A stretch of 50,043 nucleotides of DNA from Fusobacterium sp. (GTDB lineage: Bacteria; Fusobacteriota; Fusobacteriia; Fusobacteriales; Fusobacteriaceae), in NCBI RefSeq assembly GCF_032477075.1, contig NZ_JAWDXO010000033.1, positions 1 through 50,043 of the forward strand, given 5' to 3'. The notes under the pieces are model-generated. The model was not told where the DNA came from and did no database searches. It saw only the letters and a program-made list of their open reading frames with translations. Each line of letters begins with the position of its first letter. The first letter of the stretch is position 1. This document shows, one piece after another, positions 8,807-17,126 of this stretch. The translations under genes were made by a program, and so were the position numbers.

Positions 8807-8835
8807 TGTTCTCTTTTATGTATAAAGGCGAACAC
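8807..8835. repeat. Left inverted repeat of putative invertible promoter
   Basis: 29 bp that match the reverse complement of 9037-9065 with a single mismatch (position 6). The unit itself is a partial palindrome with GTGTTC/GAACAC-type ends, like a recombinase or repressor site. Confidence 0.85.
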
Positions 8836-8924
8836 ATACGAAAATGCTCTTGTAATTTTACATAAAATAAGTTATTAATTTTTAAGATTTTTTTTAAAAA
8901 TATCTGTTTTTTAAAAAAACTTTC

Positions 8925-8954
8925 TTGACATAAATGCTCGAAGGAGTATATACT
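8925..8954 (+). promoter_or_regulatory. Promoter inside the inverted-repeat segment, facing away from the adhesin operon
   Basis: TTGACA at 8925-8930 and TATACT at 8949-8954 with an 18-base spacer. It reads rightward into a region with no plus-strand gene. If the segment were inverted, it would read leftward into 8758. A weak 5-bp hairpin followed by seven Ts (9002-9029) lies downstream and might attenuate it. Confidence 0.65.
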
Positions 8955-9036
8955 ATATTTACTAAAAATATATCAAAAATATTTAGGTATTAAGGTTATT
9001 ATCGTCGATATTATAAGACGGATTTTTTTCTTATAA

Positions 9037-9065
9037 GTGTTCGCCTTTATACATAAAAGGGAACA
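9037..9065. repeat. Right inverted repeat of putative invertible promoter
   Basis: Inverted copy of 8807-8835 (28/29 identical). The flanks do not extend the match (left flank TTCAAC, right flank CTTTTA), and no target-site duplication is evident. Confidence 0.85.
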
Positions 9066-9188
9066 CTTTTAACCTAGTAAAAAAATTTATTTTTTAACTT
9101 TAAAAAATATAGTTTTATTATTTAATTTCTTTATCTTTTTACCAAAGCATTCTAATAATTTTATTATTACCATTTTTTATTTCTGGAT

Positions 9189-9218
9189 AAAAAAAAGACT
9201 GCAGCTTCTGCCACAGCC
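9189..9218 (-). terminator. Intrinsic terminator after 105-residue gene
   Basis: Minus strand: GGCTGTGGC, AGAA loop, GCTGCAGTC (9-bp stem with G-U pairs), then eight Ts. It ends the phage-remnant transcript before the adhesin promoter region. Confidence 0.75.
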
Positions 9219-9228
9219 CTTTCCCTGA

Positions 9229-9546
9229 TTAAACTTCTGGTGTATTATTTTTTACATAAAATTGATATGCTGTAAGCAAACTTCTGTACTTGTCTATTGT
9301 TTCCAATGAAGTATTGTAAGATTTGACTTCCTTTTCAGCACTTGTCTCCCAGTCTTTATATGATTCATATGCTGAATTTTCTGGAAATTCTGTTCCTGCC
9401 TCTACCTGTTCTGCTATGTGCTCAAGAGTTGCTGTTATATCATCTATATTTTTTAATATAGCCTTTTCTCTCTTGATAGCATTTTCCACTTTCTCCATCT
9501 CCTTCTTAACTACTGCCAGTATTACCTGATTTTCTCTTCCTTCCAT
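9229..9546 (-). CDS. Hypothetical helical protein in mobile-element remnant
   Basis: 105 residues from ATG 9546, chosen because AGGAGGTAACAAA precedes it; a longer start lies 11 codons upstream. The protein is Glu/Lys-rich and predicted helical (ENQVILAVVKKEMEKVENAI), without signal peptide or recognisable motif. It may be a phage-type protein given the DnaC and HTH fragments upstream and the same orientation. A terminator follows at once. Confidence 0.6.
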   Translation of the reverse strand: MEGRENQVILAVVKKEMEKVENAIKREKAILKNIDDITATLEHIAEQVEAGTEFPENSAYESYKDWETSAEKEVKSYNTSLETIDKYRSLLTAYQFYVKNNTPEV

Positions 9547-9654
9547 TTTGTTACCTCCTGTTTTATTTTTGTTATACATATATGATACTATTTCTAATCA
9601 GGATTAAACAGTGATTCAATGTTATACTTTGTGATGAATTGTTAAAGCTTGAAA

Positions 9655-9894
9655 TTATTCCAGAAAAAAAATTAAACTTCTTGTGTAAATTAAAATACTT
9701 GGTCCTATTCTCCTGTAGAGAACATCTCCTCCATCTACTTTGTCATAGATGGTATTCTTATGTCTTTTCAAATATTTTGCCACTTCCTCTATTGTTGCCC
9801 ATTCTCCAAGAGATGCTGCCATTTCCTGTGAAAGTGCTTTATTTAGTGGTGAAAGACTCTCTAGTTTCCTGTAAATATATTCTTCCCTATCCAT
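9655..9894 (-). CDS. Small HTH (excisionase/MerR-like) DNA-binding protein
   Basis: 79 residues from ATG 9894, preceded by GAAGGA at seven bases; an ATG two codons upstream is too close to the RBS. Residues about 32-75 form a winged-helix motif of the excisionase/HTH-17 type: WATIEEVAKYLKRHKNTIYD, then a wing with LYRRIGPSILIYTRSLIFFLE. Such proteins accompany phage and plasmid replication or excision modules. It is next to a decayed DnaC-like gene, so it is probably a leftover of a mobile element. Whether it still works is unknown. Confidence 0.6.
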   Translation of the reverse strand: MDREEYIYRKLESLSPLNKALSQEMAASLGEWATIEEVAKYLKRHKNTIYDKVDGGDVLYRRIGPSILIYTRSLIFFLE

Positions 9895-9967
9895 GAACAT
9901 TTCCTTCAGTGTATATTCTCTGTGCTTTTCCTATTCCTAACATATTTCTCAAATCTCTCTTTCTCAC
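9887..9967 (-). pseudogene. Remnant of a small phage-type DNA-binding protein (26 codons)
   Basis: A GTG start behind CTGGGAGGAAA opens VRKRDLRNMLGIGKAQRIYT and stops soon after, overlapping the next start. The sequence resembles the first helices of an HTH protein cut short. It could instead be a translation-coupling leader. Confidence 0.35.
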
Positions 9968-9984
9968 TTTTCCTCCCAGATTTT

Positions 9985-10397
9985 CTATGCTATAAATTCC
10001 CTGAATCTTTCCTGTGTCATTCCCCTTCTGCTTTTTCCTGCTGCTTTTACAGGAAAGCACATATCCATTATTCTATCTCTAATTCTATTGTGCCCTTGTG
10101 TTGAAAACTTTTCAGTTATCTCACATTTATTTTCATTTTCACTGAAATTCAGATTTGTTGATATTATCAATGGCTTTTCACTTCGATATCTCCCATCTAT
10201 GAGATTATATATTTTTTCTGCCCTCCAGCCACTCTGATTCCTGTCCACATGCACTTACAAAAGTCTTTCCAATTCCAACTCCCCCATAGAAAAGTATTCC
10301 CTCTTTTTTATCTTTTTTCATAAAACTTTCTGCATATTTCTTCACCAGCTGCATATAATCACTTTTCATATCTGCTGTTCAGAAATTTTTTATCCAT
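9985..10397 (-). pseudogene. DnaC-like helicase loader, deleted and frameshifted
   Basis: Fragments of one AAA+ protein appear in successive frames. From 10369 the frame reads a Walker A region, GILFYGGVGIGKTF. From 10254 another frame continues with RNQSGWRAEKIYNLID, then RYRSEKPLIISTNLNFSE (sensor-1 region) and a C-terminal RIRDRIMDMC. The stretch between Walker A and Walker B is missing. MDKKF at 10397 may be the original N-terminus. DnaC loads replicative helicase in phages and plasmids; this copy cannot function. It is the clearest sign that 9.2-10.4 kb is mobile-element debris. Confidence 0.75.
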
Positions 10398-10819
10398 TAC
10401 AGAAATATCCCTGCATTTCTTCTGCTATTCTTTATTAATTTGCTTATTTTTTATTCTAATTTTAATCGCATACAATATATAACTTTTTTATTTTTATAAA
10501 AATATCTATTAAAAATTTCTTTTGAAAAATATTTTATATTTTATTTTAATTTTCTCCTTTATATTCTTTGTAAAAAATTTAATATCTATTTTTATTTATT
10601 TGTAAATACAAATATGTTATAATTCAAGTATATAAACTTATGCCAACTAATTAAATTTACTTTTTTATAACTTTTAATATTTCAAAACCATAATTTTAAA
10701 ATAATTGTTTGTCATTCTACTTTCTAAATAAAATATAAAAAGTTCTTAATTTTAATATGAAAAAATAAGTTTACTAATATTTTTCACAGCAAATTATACT
10801 AAGTTGGAGGGATTGATTA
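10398..10819. other. AT-rich intergenic region
   Basis: No gene seen. The start may hold a further scrap of the phage module (an EEMQGYF-like reading on the minus strand near 10420). The rest is very AT-rich, with no clear hairpin or promoter called. Confidence 0.5.
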
Positions 10820-11035
10820 ATGGCTACTTATAAAGAGATACAGCAATATGTTAAAAGTAAATATGGGTGTTGTATAAAAACCTGTTGGATTGCTCACATG
10901 AAAGAATTGTCAGGAATAAAAGTAAAAATTTCACATAGAAGATATGATAAAAATGTAAGAACCAACCCTTGTCCTGAAAATAAAAAGGAGTATATAAAAG
11001 AGGCCTTCATTCATTTTGAAATGGTTGAAAATTAA
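10820..11035 (+). CDS. Conserved small protein (MATYKEIQ family)
   Basis: 71 residues, RBS TTGGAGGG. The sequence MATYKEIQQYVKSKYGCCIK, then TCWIAHMKELSG and a C-terminal NPCPENKKEYIKEAF, matches a widespread small protein of unknown function that I recognise from many Firmicutes and mobile regions. The usual C-W-I-A-H and N-P-C-P features are kept. No signal peptide. The next gene is 73 bases downstream. Function is not known. Confidence 0.75.
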   Translation: MATYKEIQQYVKSKYGCCIKTCWIAHMKELSGIKVKISHRRYDKNVRTNPCPENKKEYIKEAFIHFEMVEN

Positions 11036-11108
11036 TTATAACAACTATTGTTTTTTTATGTATAAAAATATTATATTTTAAAAATTTAATTAAAGAAGGG
11101 GAAAGTAA

Positions 11109-11657
11109 ATGGATAAAATAGATTTTCAGTATTGTAATAGATTTACATTACATACTATCTGGTATAGTCTTGTTCTTTTATTTTTTATTATATTTATATT
11201 TCTTTACAAAGTTATTTTATTTTTTGTTGGAATAAGTGAAAATGGGATTTCTGATTTTTGGTTTAAATATGAAGCTTTATTTTGGATAACAGTAGCAATA
11301 ATTCCCTGTATTGCTTTGATATTAATATTTATATTTTCTATGCTTCTAGCTATAAAAATTCAAAACAAAACAGGAACAGTAATTTTTTATAACAATTATT
11401 GTATCTTTCATTTAAAAGATGAGGTTAAAATTTTTTATAGAGATATGAAAAGTATTACTTTTACGAGACTGCCTCAAGGAAGGGCTTCATTTAATTTATA
11501 TAAAATTCCTTTTAGATTAACTATAATTTATAACAATAAAGAATATAAAATAGATACATCTTTAAAAGAATCATGGTTTAACAAGGATAAAGATTTTTCT
11601 TTACAAAAAGTTTATGAGAAAATTATCAGTGAAAAATCTCCTAAAAATTTTATCTGA
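11109..11657 (+). CDS. Membrane protein, probable YcxB-like
   Basis: 182 residues with two transmembrane segments (about 16-40 and 58-85) and a C-terminal soluble domain of beta strands (GTVIFYNNYCIFHLKDEVKI, then FYRDMKSITF). This layout, two helices followed by a PH-like domain, resembles YcxB-like proteins. RBS GAAGGGGAAA. It is followed by a second protein of similar layout. Function unknown. Confidence 0.6.
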   Translation: MDKIDFQYCNRFTLHTIWYSLVLLFFIIFIFLYKVILFFVGISENGISDFWFKYEALFWITVAIIPCIALILIFIFSMLLAIKIQNKTGTVIFYNNYCIFHLKDEVKIFYRDMKSITFTRLPQGRASFNLYKIPFRLTIIYNNKEYKIDTSLKESWFNKDKDFSLQKVYEKIISEKSPKNFI

Positions 11658-11832
11658 TAAAAGTTTAAGAAGATAAAAAAGTTTTGAAGTATAAAATAAA
11701 TATATTATAGTGAAATTTATAAACTTGAATATAGATACAGCTCTAAAATTTTCAGATTCACAAAAATTAAAATTTAAAAATATCATTAAAGATAAAAAAG
11801 TTATTCTTAAATTAATTGATGAGGTGTTTATA

Positions 11833-12270
11833 ATGAATTATATTTTTAAAAATCAATTAAACAATCATGAAATTAAAGAAGGTTTAGTGACCTATCTTAA
11901 TAAGCTTCTTCCTCCTTTTATACTAATAGGAGCAATTATTGTATTTATATTTATCTATATTCATAATAATAGCATTGTATATGCTGCAGTTACATCTATC
12001 ATAATGGCTGTTTCAGCAATAGCATTTATTTTTTTTGCTTTAAAACAACAATTTTCTCCTGATAAAGTTGCAACTTATAAACTATATGAAAGTGAATTGG
12101 AAATTGTTAACAGTAATGGAAGTATTCATAATTATAAATATAATAAAACTAAAAGTATTGCAGCAAAAAATGTTATTGTTCTATGTTTTTCAAAAGGCAG
12201 CTTTGCAATAATTGCAAAGCAAAATATTACAAAAGACCAGATAGCCTTCCTCAGTAGGCTACCTATCTAA
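11833..12270 (+). CDS. YcxB-like membrane protein
   Basis: 145 residues from ATG 11833, preceded by GATGAGGTG; a GTG 41 codons upstream lacks an RBS. Two transmembrane segments lie at about 25-47 and 52-73. The C-terminal domain TYKLYESELEIVNSNGSI, NYKYNKTKSIAAKNVIVLCF, then FAIIAKQNITKDQIAFL follows the YcxB-like pattern (strand, Y-x-x-I, then I-x-K at the end). The upstream non-coding 175 bases could be a decayed N-terminal extension. Probably a paralogue of its neighbour; function unknown. Confidence 0.65.
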   Translation: MNYIFKNQLNNHEIKEGLVTYLNKLLPPFILIGAIIVFIFIYIHNNSIVYAAVTSIIMAVSAIAFIFFALKQQFSPDKVATYKLYESELEIVNSNGSIHNYKYNKTKSIAAKNVIVLCFSKGSFAIIAKQNITKDQIAFLSRLPI

Positions 12271-12390
12271 TATTACATCAGAGAGTTAATTTGTAACTTT
12301 ATATAATAATATCTGATATCAGAAGAGAATTTTTTCATTAAGTTGGTATGAGATTAATATTTCAAGAAAAAATAATAATAAAAATAACTA

Positions 12391-12426
12391 AAAAAGGTGT
12401 AAATAATTAAATATTTACACCTTTTT
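12391..12426 (+). terminator. Strong intrinsic terminator
   Basis: A 15-bp perfect stem (AAAAAGGTGTAAATA pairing with TATTTACACCTTTTT, 6-nt loop). It works in both directions but is placed to end the YcxB-like gene. Confidence 0.8.
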
Positions 12427-12572
12427 ACTAAACATATAATATTATTCTAAATAAATAATAAATATTTATATATGAATTTTTCTGATATTCACTAAATCTA
12501 TCAAATAATTTAATTATCTTTATTTAATACAGATATCCTCATATTATATTACATGAAATATAACAAATAATT

Positions 12573-12776
12573 TTAATATTTTTTTGCTCTTGATAAGAAA
12601 TAAAAAAATATCCAAAGACCTAAACCTAATATTAGTAAAAATAAATTTAAATTTATTAACATTATTGTTCTCACATTTTTATCTTTAGTTTTTATTCCAA
12701 AAATAAAAGATAAAATTAAACCTATTAATGCTGTTGATAAAATTAGAATATAAATTATTAGTATTGCTTTGAACAT
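12573..12776 (-). CDS. Small two-helix membrane protein
   Basis: 67 residues with two hydrophobic helices (residues 5-29 and 40-61) joined by a charged loop KTKDKNVR, ending SRAKKY. RBS GAAGGAGGAACGG, strong. No family recognised. It stands alone on the minus strand. Confidence 0.65.
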   Translation of the reverse strand: MFKAILIIYILILSTALIGLILSFIFGIKTKDKNVRTIMLINLNLFLLILGLGLWIFFYFLSRAKKY

Positions 12777-12867
12777 TTTTCCGTTCCTCCTTCTCTTTTT
12801 ATAAAGGGCTTTTCTTTTATCTTTCTTTTGTTACAATATCTTTATAAGTCATAAGATCATAATATAG

Positions 12868-13248
12868 TTAATGATTAACTGTAATCTCATATTTTTCTAA
12901 AATTTCAATAAATTTTTCCCTGTTTTCCCCAAGTGAAAAATATTTTTTTGACTTTTTATCTTTAAGGAAATCACAACCATCAAATGCGGGCAGTATCCTT
13001 TCTCCTTGAGAAAAAATCAATTCAAAATCCTCATAAAATCCACAGCTAGGACTGTCAAAATACAATGTTTTATTATTCAAAAGTTTTAACAATTCTTTAG
13101 AATCATTTTCTGATATTAGAATAATTTTATCATCATATTTTACTCTTATCTGATTTTTTATTTTTAAATTTGTTTTATCTCTATATATTGGAAACTGGTA
13201 TAATAAAATTCCTAAACTTACTATTAAAACATATAATATTTTTTTCAA
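12868..13248 (-). CDS. Hypothetical membrane-anchored/exported protein
   Basis: 126 residues, RBS GGGGGAGG. The N-terminus (MKKILYVLIVSLGILLYQFP) is a signal peptide or anchor. The soluble part has LLNNKTLYFDSPSCGFYEDF and a later FDGCDFLKDKK, giving two cysteines that could pair. I recognise it only as the type of small envelope protein found in Gram-positive and fusobacterial genomes; no function can be given. Confidence 0.65.
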   Translation of the reverse strand: MKKILYVLIVSLGILLYQFPIYRDKTNLKIKNQIRVKYDDKIILISENDSKELLKLLNNKTLYFDSPSCGFYEDFELIFSQGERILPAFDGCDFLKDKKSKKYFSLGENREKFIEILEKYEITVNH

Positions 13249-13702
13249 AAAAAACCTCCCCCTAAATTTTTTAATTAATCTTTCTCTAAAAATTCAATCA
13301 AAATAATATTATAAAATTCTAAATTTAAAAGAACTATATATTTTATTTATAAATAAGAACCTTATTTTATTATTTTTTCTTTTATTGAAGTATATTGTTA
13401 ATAATACTTCTATAAAACCAATTATTATTTCAATTATGATATTTTTTTTACTTACATTTACTATGTATCTTTCTTCTAAAAAATTATAACAAATTTTCTT
13501 TAATTTTTAACTGAATTAATTTGATTATACCATTTTATAAAATTATTTTTAATATTTCTAAATTATTTATCAAAAAAATTTTTTTTATCCATAATTATTT
13601 CAGCTATATTTTTTATTTATAATAAAGTATATTTTAATGTATTTTTCATTTTTTTACTGTATACTATTAAAAAACTGTATTGATACTGGAAAGGAGAAAA
13701 TT
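13249..13702. other. AT-rich divergent intergenic region
   Basis: 454 bases between a minus-strand gene and the two-component operon. It must hold the operon promoter. A TATACT at about 13661 could be a -10 element but I see no good -35. No gene or clear repeat is present. Confidence 0.5.
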
Positions 13703-14386
13703 ATGAGAGTATTAGTTGTTGAAGATGAAAAATACATGAATCGTATTATCAGTAAAAAACTCAAAGTTGAAGGTTATAGTGTAGATTCATGTCATGATGG
13801 AGAAGAAGCAATAAATTACATAAAATCAGCTTCATATGATATTATTATTATGGATATAATGATGCCTCAAAAAGATGGATATGAAGTTCTTAAAGAAATT
13901 CGTTATGAAGGAAATCCTGTACCTGTTCTATTTCTTACTGCTAAAGATGCTTTAGAAGACAGAGTAAAAGGATTAGATCTTGGTGCTGATGATTATCTTG
14001 TAAAACCTTTTCATTTTGAAGAACTTATGGCAAGAATTAGAGTAATGATTCGAAGAAGTCATGGCAAAGCCAGCAACCAACTCCAAATTGCTGATTTAAT
14101 TCTTGATATTAATGCACATACAGTTAAACGAAACAATAATTTTATTGAATTATCAGCAAAAGAATTTGCTATTTTAGAATACATGATGCAAAATGCTGGA
14201 ATTGTTCTATCTCGAGAAAAACTAGAAACTCATATATGGAACTACGACTATCAAGGAGCTTCTAATATGATTGATGTTTATATTCGTTATCTCAGAATTA
14301 AAATTGATAAAGATTATGAACACAAATTAATTCATACAGTAAGAGGAGTAGGATATATGATTAAAGACAAGGAGAAAAATTTATGA
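13703..14386 (+). CDS. OmpR-family response regulator
   Basis: 227 residues from ATG 13703, which has AAGGAG at nine bases; an in-frame start 22 codons upstream lacks an RBS. The receiver domain carries VVEDE at 5-9, phospho-acceptor Asp51 (IIMDIMMP), and LVKPF with the conserved Lys near 101. The C-terminal winged helix (about 125-225) has LSAKEFAILEYMMQN and IDVYIRYLRIKID. It overlaps the kinase gene by 4 bases (ATGA). Family is certain; the stimulus is unknown. The PepSY protein downstream suggests an envelope signal. Confidence 0.95.
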   Translation: MRVLVVEDEKYMNRIISKKLKVEGYSVDSCHDGEEAINYIKSASYDIIIMDIMMPQKDGYEVLKEIRYEGNPVPVLFLTAKDALEDRVKGLDLGADDYLVKPFHFEELMARIRVMIRRSHGKASNQLQIADLILDINAHTVKRNNNFIELSAKEFAILEYMMQNAGIVLSREKLETHIWNYDYQGASNMIDVYIRYLRIKIDKDYEHKLIHTVRGVGYMIKDKEKNL

Positions 14387-15726
14387 AACTTCTGACTATT
14401 CGTACCAGAATTACATTATGGTACACTTTATTTATGATAGGACTTGTAACAGCTATACTTGGAATAATAGTTGAATTTACTGATATGTCTATTCTTAATA
14501 ATCAAAAACATGAACTCATAAAAGTAGTTGAAGATGCTGCTGAAGATATTGAGGATGGTGATGATTTTGATTTTTATGATGATGGAGTTTATCTTTTAAA
14601 ATATAATATTCAATTAGAATATATTGAAGGAAGTATCCCAGATAAATTTCCTATTTCTTTTCCATTGGAATTAGGACGTGTTCAATCAATGAAAAAAGAT
14701 GGGGAAATATTTTATATATATGATAAGAAAATTAAAGATAAATATGATAATATTTTCTGGATAAGAGGAGTTATTCCTAATATTCAAATGATGCAGCTTA
14801 GTAAAATCATTATTGGAGCAGCTTTTGTTTTGCTTCCTGTATTAGTAATTCTATCAAGTCTTATAGGATATTTTATTACTAAAAAAGCCTTTCTTCCAGT
14901 AAAAAAAATTCAAGAGACTGCTCAAAAAATAAGTGAAGGGAATAACCTTTATATGAGAATAGGTCTATCTGATGGAAAAGATGAAATATCAATGCTGGGA
15001 AAAACTGTAGACAATATGCTTGAAAAATTAGAACAAAGTTTTGAAAAAGAAAAACAGTTTACATCAGATGTTTCTCATGAACTGAGAACTCCTATTGCTG
15101 TTATTATGGCTGAAAGTGAATATGTCCTTCAACATGGAACTTCATTTGAAGAAGCAATAGAATCTATGGAAAGTATAAATTATCAAGTGAATAAGATGTC
15201 TGTTCTTATTAATCAGCTTCTATTTTTCTCAAGAGCAGAGCAAGGAAAAATTCAATTAAATTATGAAAAAACAGATATTCTGCAATTAATGGAAGAAATT
15301 ATAAAGGATATTAAATTTACAGCTGAATCAAAAAAAATTGCTGTAAATATGATAAGTAAACTAACTGTACATGAATATTATGTAGATAAAATGCTTTTCA
15401 GCCGTGCTGTTCAAAATGTCTTACAAAATGCCATTATACATGGAAAAGAAAATGGTTGTGTTACTATAGAAATTTATGAAAAAAACAGTTATATTGCCAT
15501 AAAAATAAAAGATAATGGAATTGGAATAAGTAAAGAAAACTTAAATAAAATATGGGACAGATTCTATCAAGTAGACCAATCAAGAACAAGCCAAGAAAAT
15601 GGAAGTATGGGATTGGGATTATCAATGGTTAAGTGGATTATCGAAAAACATAAAGGTTATACAGAAGTTGAAAGCACTCTTGGTGCTGGAAGTACATTCA
15701 CTTTATTTTTTCCAATAAAAATATAA
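14383..15726 (+). CDS. Membrane sensor histidine kinase
   Basis: 447 residues. Transmembrane helices lie at about 12-32 and 142-165, enclosing an extracytoplasmic sensor domain of about 110 residues rich in Asp/Glu (DIEDGDDFDFYDD), which could bind cations. A HAMP domain (about 165-220) follows, then DHp with SHELRTP (His232), and the ATPase with N box QNVLQNAIIHG, G1 DNGIGI and G2 GLGLSM. It is the partner of the response regulator, to which it is translationally coupled. The acidic sensor is reminiscent of metal or cationic-peptide sensors; that is inference. Confidence 0.95.
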   Translation: MKLLTIRTRITLWYTLFMIGLVTAILGIIVEFTDMSILNNQKHELIKVVEDAAEDIEDGDDFDFYDDGVYLLKYNIQLEYIEGSIPDKFPISFPLELGRVQSMKKDGEIFYIYDKKIKDKYDNIFWIRGVIPNIQMMQLSKIIIGAAFVLLPVLVILSSLIGYFITKKAFLPVKKIQETAQKISEGNNLYMRIGLSDGKDEISMLGKTVDNMLEKLEQSFEKEKQFTSDVSHELRTPIAVIMAESEYVLQHGTSFEEAIESMESINYQVNKMSVLINQLLFFSRAEQGKIQLNYEKTDILQLMEEIIKDIKFTAESKKIAVNMISKLTVHEYYVDKMLFSRAVQNVLQNAIIHGKENGCVTIEIYEKNSYIAIKIKDNGIGISKENLNKIWDRFYQVDQSRTSQENGSMGLGLSMVKWIIEKHKGYTEVESTLGAGSTFTLFFPIKI

Positions 15727-15807
15727 AAAAAATTTTAATTTTAATGTTCCTTTCATAATTGAACTATATAATCAAAATATAAATCAAATAGGTGAAAGGA
15801 GAAAAAT

Positions 15808-16233
15808 ATGAAAAAACTAAATGTGAATATTTTAAAGAAAAATTTAAAACAAGGAAAAAGAGGTATTAAAACTCTAATATTATCTACAGCTGTACTTATG
15901 CTGTTGGTTGGAACAGGAGCTTTTGCAGGAGATTCATTACACAAGAAAAGAGCCAGAGAGGCTGAAATAAATCTTATTCAGAAACAGGCTATCAGTAATG
16001 GAGTAAAATTAATAAGTCCAGAAGAAGCAAAACAAGTAGCACTTTCAGCAGTTGGAATCAAAGAAAGTGATGTAAAATACTTTAAAATTAAACTGGATCA
16101 AGAAGATGACTGCAGACCTGCTTTATATGTTTATGAAGTAGAATTTGTACATGATGGACTGGAATATGAACTTGATATTGATGCAGCAAATAAAAGAATT
16201 CTTAAATCTGATGTAGATTCATGGTTTGATTAA
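15808..16233 (+). CDS. PepSY-domain exported protein
   Basis: 141 residues. Residues 1-45 are basic then hydrophobic (LILSTAVLMLLVGTGAFA), an unusually long signal peptide or anchor. Residues about 68-140 are one PepSY domain: ISPEEAKQVALSAVGI, a central YVYEVEFVHDGLEYELDIDA and NKRILKSDVD. It is 81 bases after the kinase and has RBS GGTGAAAGGAG. Genes for PepSY proteins often follow two-component genes and may be regulon members or accessory sensors. Confidence 0.88.
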   Translation: MKKLNVNILKKNLKQGKRGIKTLILSTAVLMLLVGTGAFAGDSLHKKRAREAEINLIQKQAISNGVKLISPEEAKQVALSAVGIKESDVKYFKIKLDQEDDCRPALYVYEVEFVHDGLEYELDIDAANKRILKSDVDSWFD

Positions 16234-16271
16234 AATCAACCTAAAGTTATAAAATTAATCTAAAATTTAAT

Positions 16272-16326
16272 AAAAAAGCTGTCTATCTCTAGTGAACTTA
16301 TGTTTTCTGCAGTTGATGGCTTTTTT
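16272..16326 (+). terminator. Terminator of the two-component operon
   Basis: A 12-bp stem (AAAAAAGCTGTC with GATGGCTTTTTT, two G-U pairs) and a long 31-nt loop, ending in Ts. Confidence 0.6.
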
Positions 16327-16454
16327 CTTTAACTTCTTCTTCTTTAAATACAAATCAATATATTAATTATGATTATTAAATAATTTTGAAACTTCTTAGT
16401 TATCTTAATTTTTCTGATATTTATTTCATATTTATAAATCAATATTTTCTCAAT

Positions 16455-16503
16455 AAAAAAGTTCATGAATTTAGAATCTTTTTTCTAGATATTTCATGAA
16501 CTT
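16455..16503 (-). terminator. Terminator of the DUF2284 gene
   Basis: An 11-bp stem AAGTTCATGAA / TTCATGAACTT, with six Ts on the minus strand after it. Confidence 0.65.
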
Positions 16504-16525
16504 AAAATCTTTTAACATTTTGTAA

Positions 16526-17113
16526 TTATATATTAAATTCTTTTTCAAATCCTTCTATTTCTTCTTTAGTCATAAGCCCTGTAACTAAAGAAAAATATTC
16601 AGGAAGAGAAGTTTCTGTTGCCCATTTTAATTCATAATTCAATAATTTACTTGATATACCTCCTATATCAAATCCCATTGATTCCAGAGAATATCTCATC
16701 ATATCTGGGTGCTGACACTGAATATTATTTTTTCTGGAACAATCATCACATATTTTGCATCCTCCAGCAGAAAGACTCTTGCTTCCTTCATATCTTTTCT
16801 CCACTCTTAAAAGCTCCATCATTATCTTATCTTTCATATATTTAAGAGTTTCTGTAGTATAATCATTTATTTTTTCTTTTGTATTTACCTTTTTCAAAGT
16901 TTCCTCATCAAAAATAATTTTGACTCCTACAAGATATATATACTTATAATCTTTCAGATAATCTTCCACAACAAAACTATAAGGTGGACATGACCAAGTA
17001 TTTCCATAATTTCTGCACTCTTTACAAAATTTTTCAAATTTCTCTCTGTCGCAATAATCTTTTTTTAATTCATCCATAGGCATCTTTTTCAGTTTTACCT
17101 CTGTTCTATACAT
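16526..17113 (-). CDS. DUF2284 metal-binding protein
   Basis: 195 residues from ATG 17113, which follows TGGAGGAAATA; an upstream in-frame start would overlap the neighbour gene and lacks an RBS. It has the Cys pattern of DUF2284: FCKECRNYGNTWSCPPYS near residue 29, and GGCKICDDC followed by CQHPDMMRYSLE near residue 125. These cysteines are thought to bind metal or iron-sulfur. The product is cytoplasmic. It lies 13 bases after the outer-membrane protein gene and is probably cotranscribed. Function unknown. Confidence 0.85.
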   Translation of the reverse strand: MYRTEVKLKKMPMDELKKDYCDREKFEKFCKECRNYGNTWSCPPYSFVVEDYLKDYKYIYLVGVKIIFDEETLKKVNTKEKINDYTTETLKYMKDKIMMELLRVEKRYEGSKSLSAGGCKICDDCSRKNNIQCQHPDMMRYSLESMGFDIGGISSKLLNYELKWATETSLPEYFSLVTGLMTKEEIEGFEKEFNI

Positions 17114-17126
17114 TATTTCCTCCAGA

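Noticed and set aside
8807..9065. Inverted-repeat segment as an ordinary insertion element
   Set aside because: There is no transposase and no target duplication, and it holds a promoter placed beside a surface operon; kept as a putative inverton, with MITE as the stated alternative.
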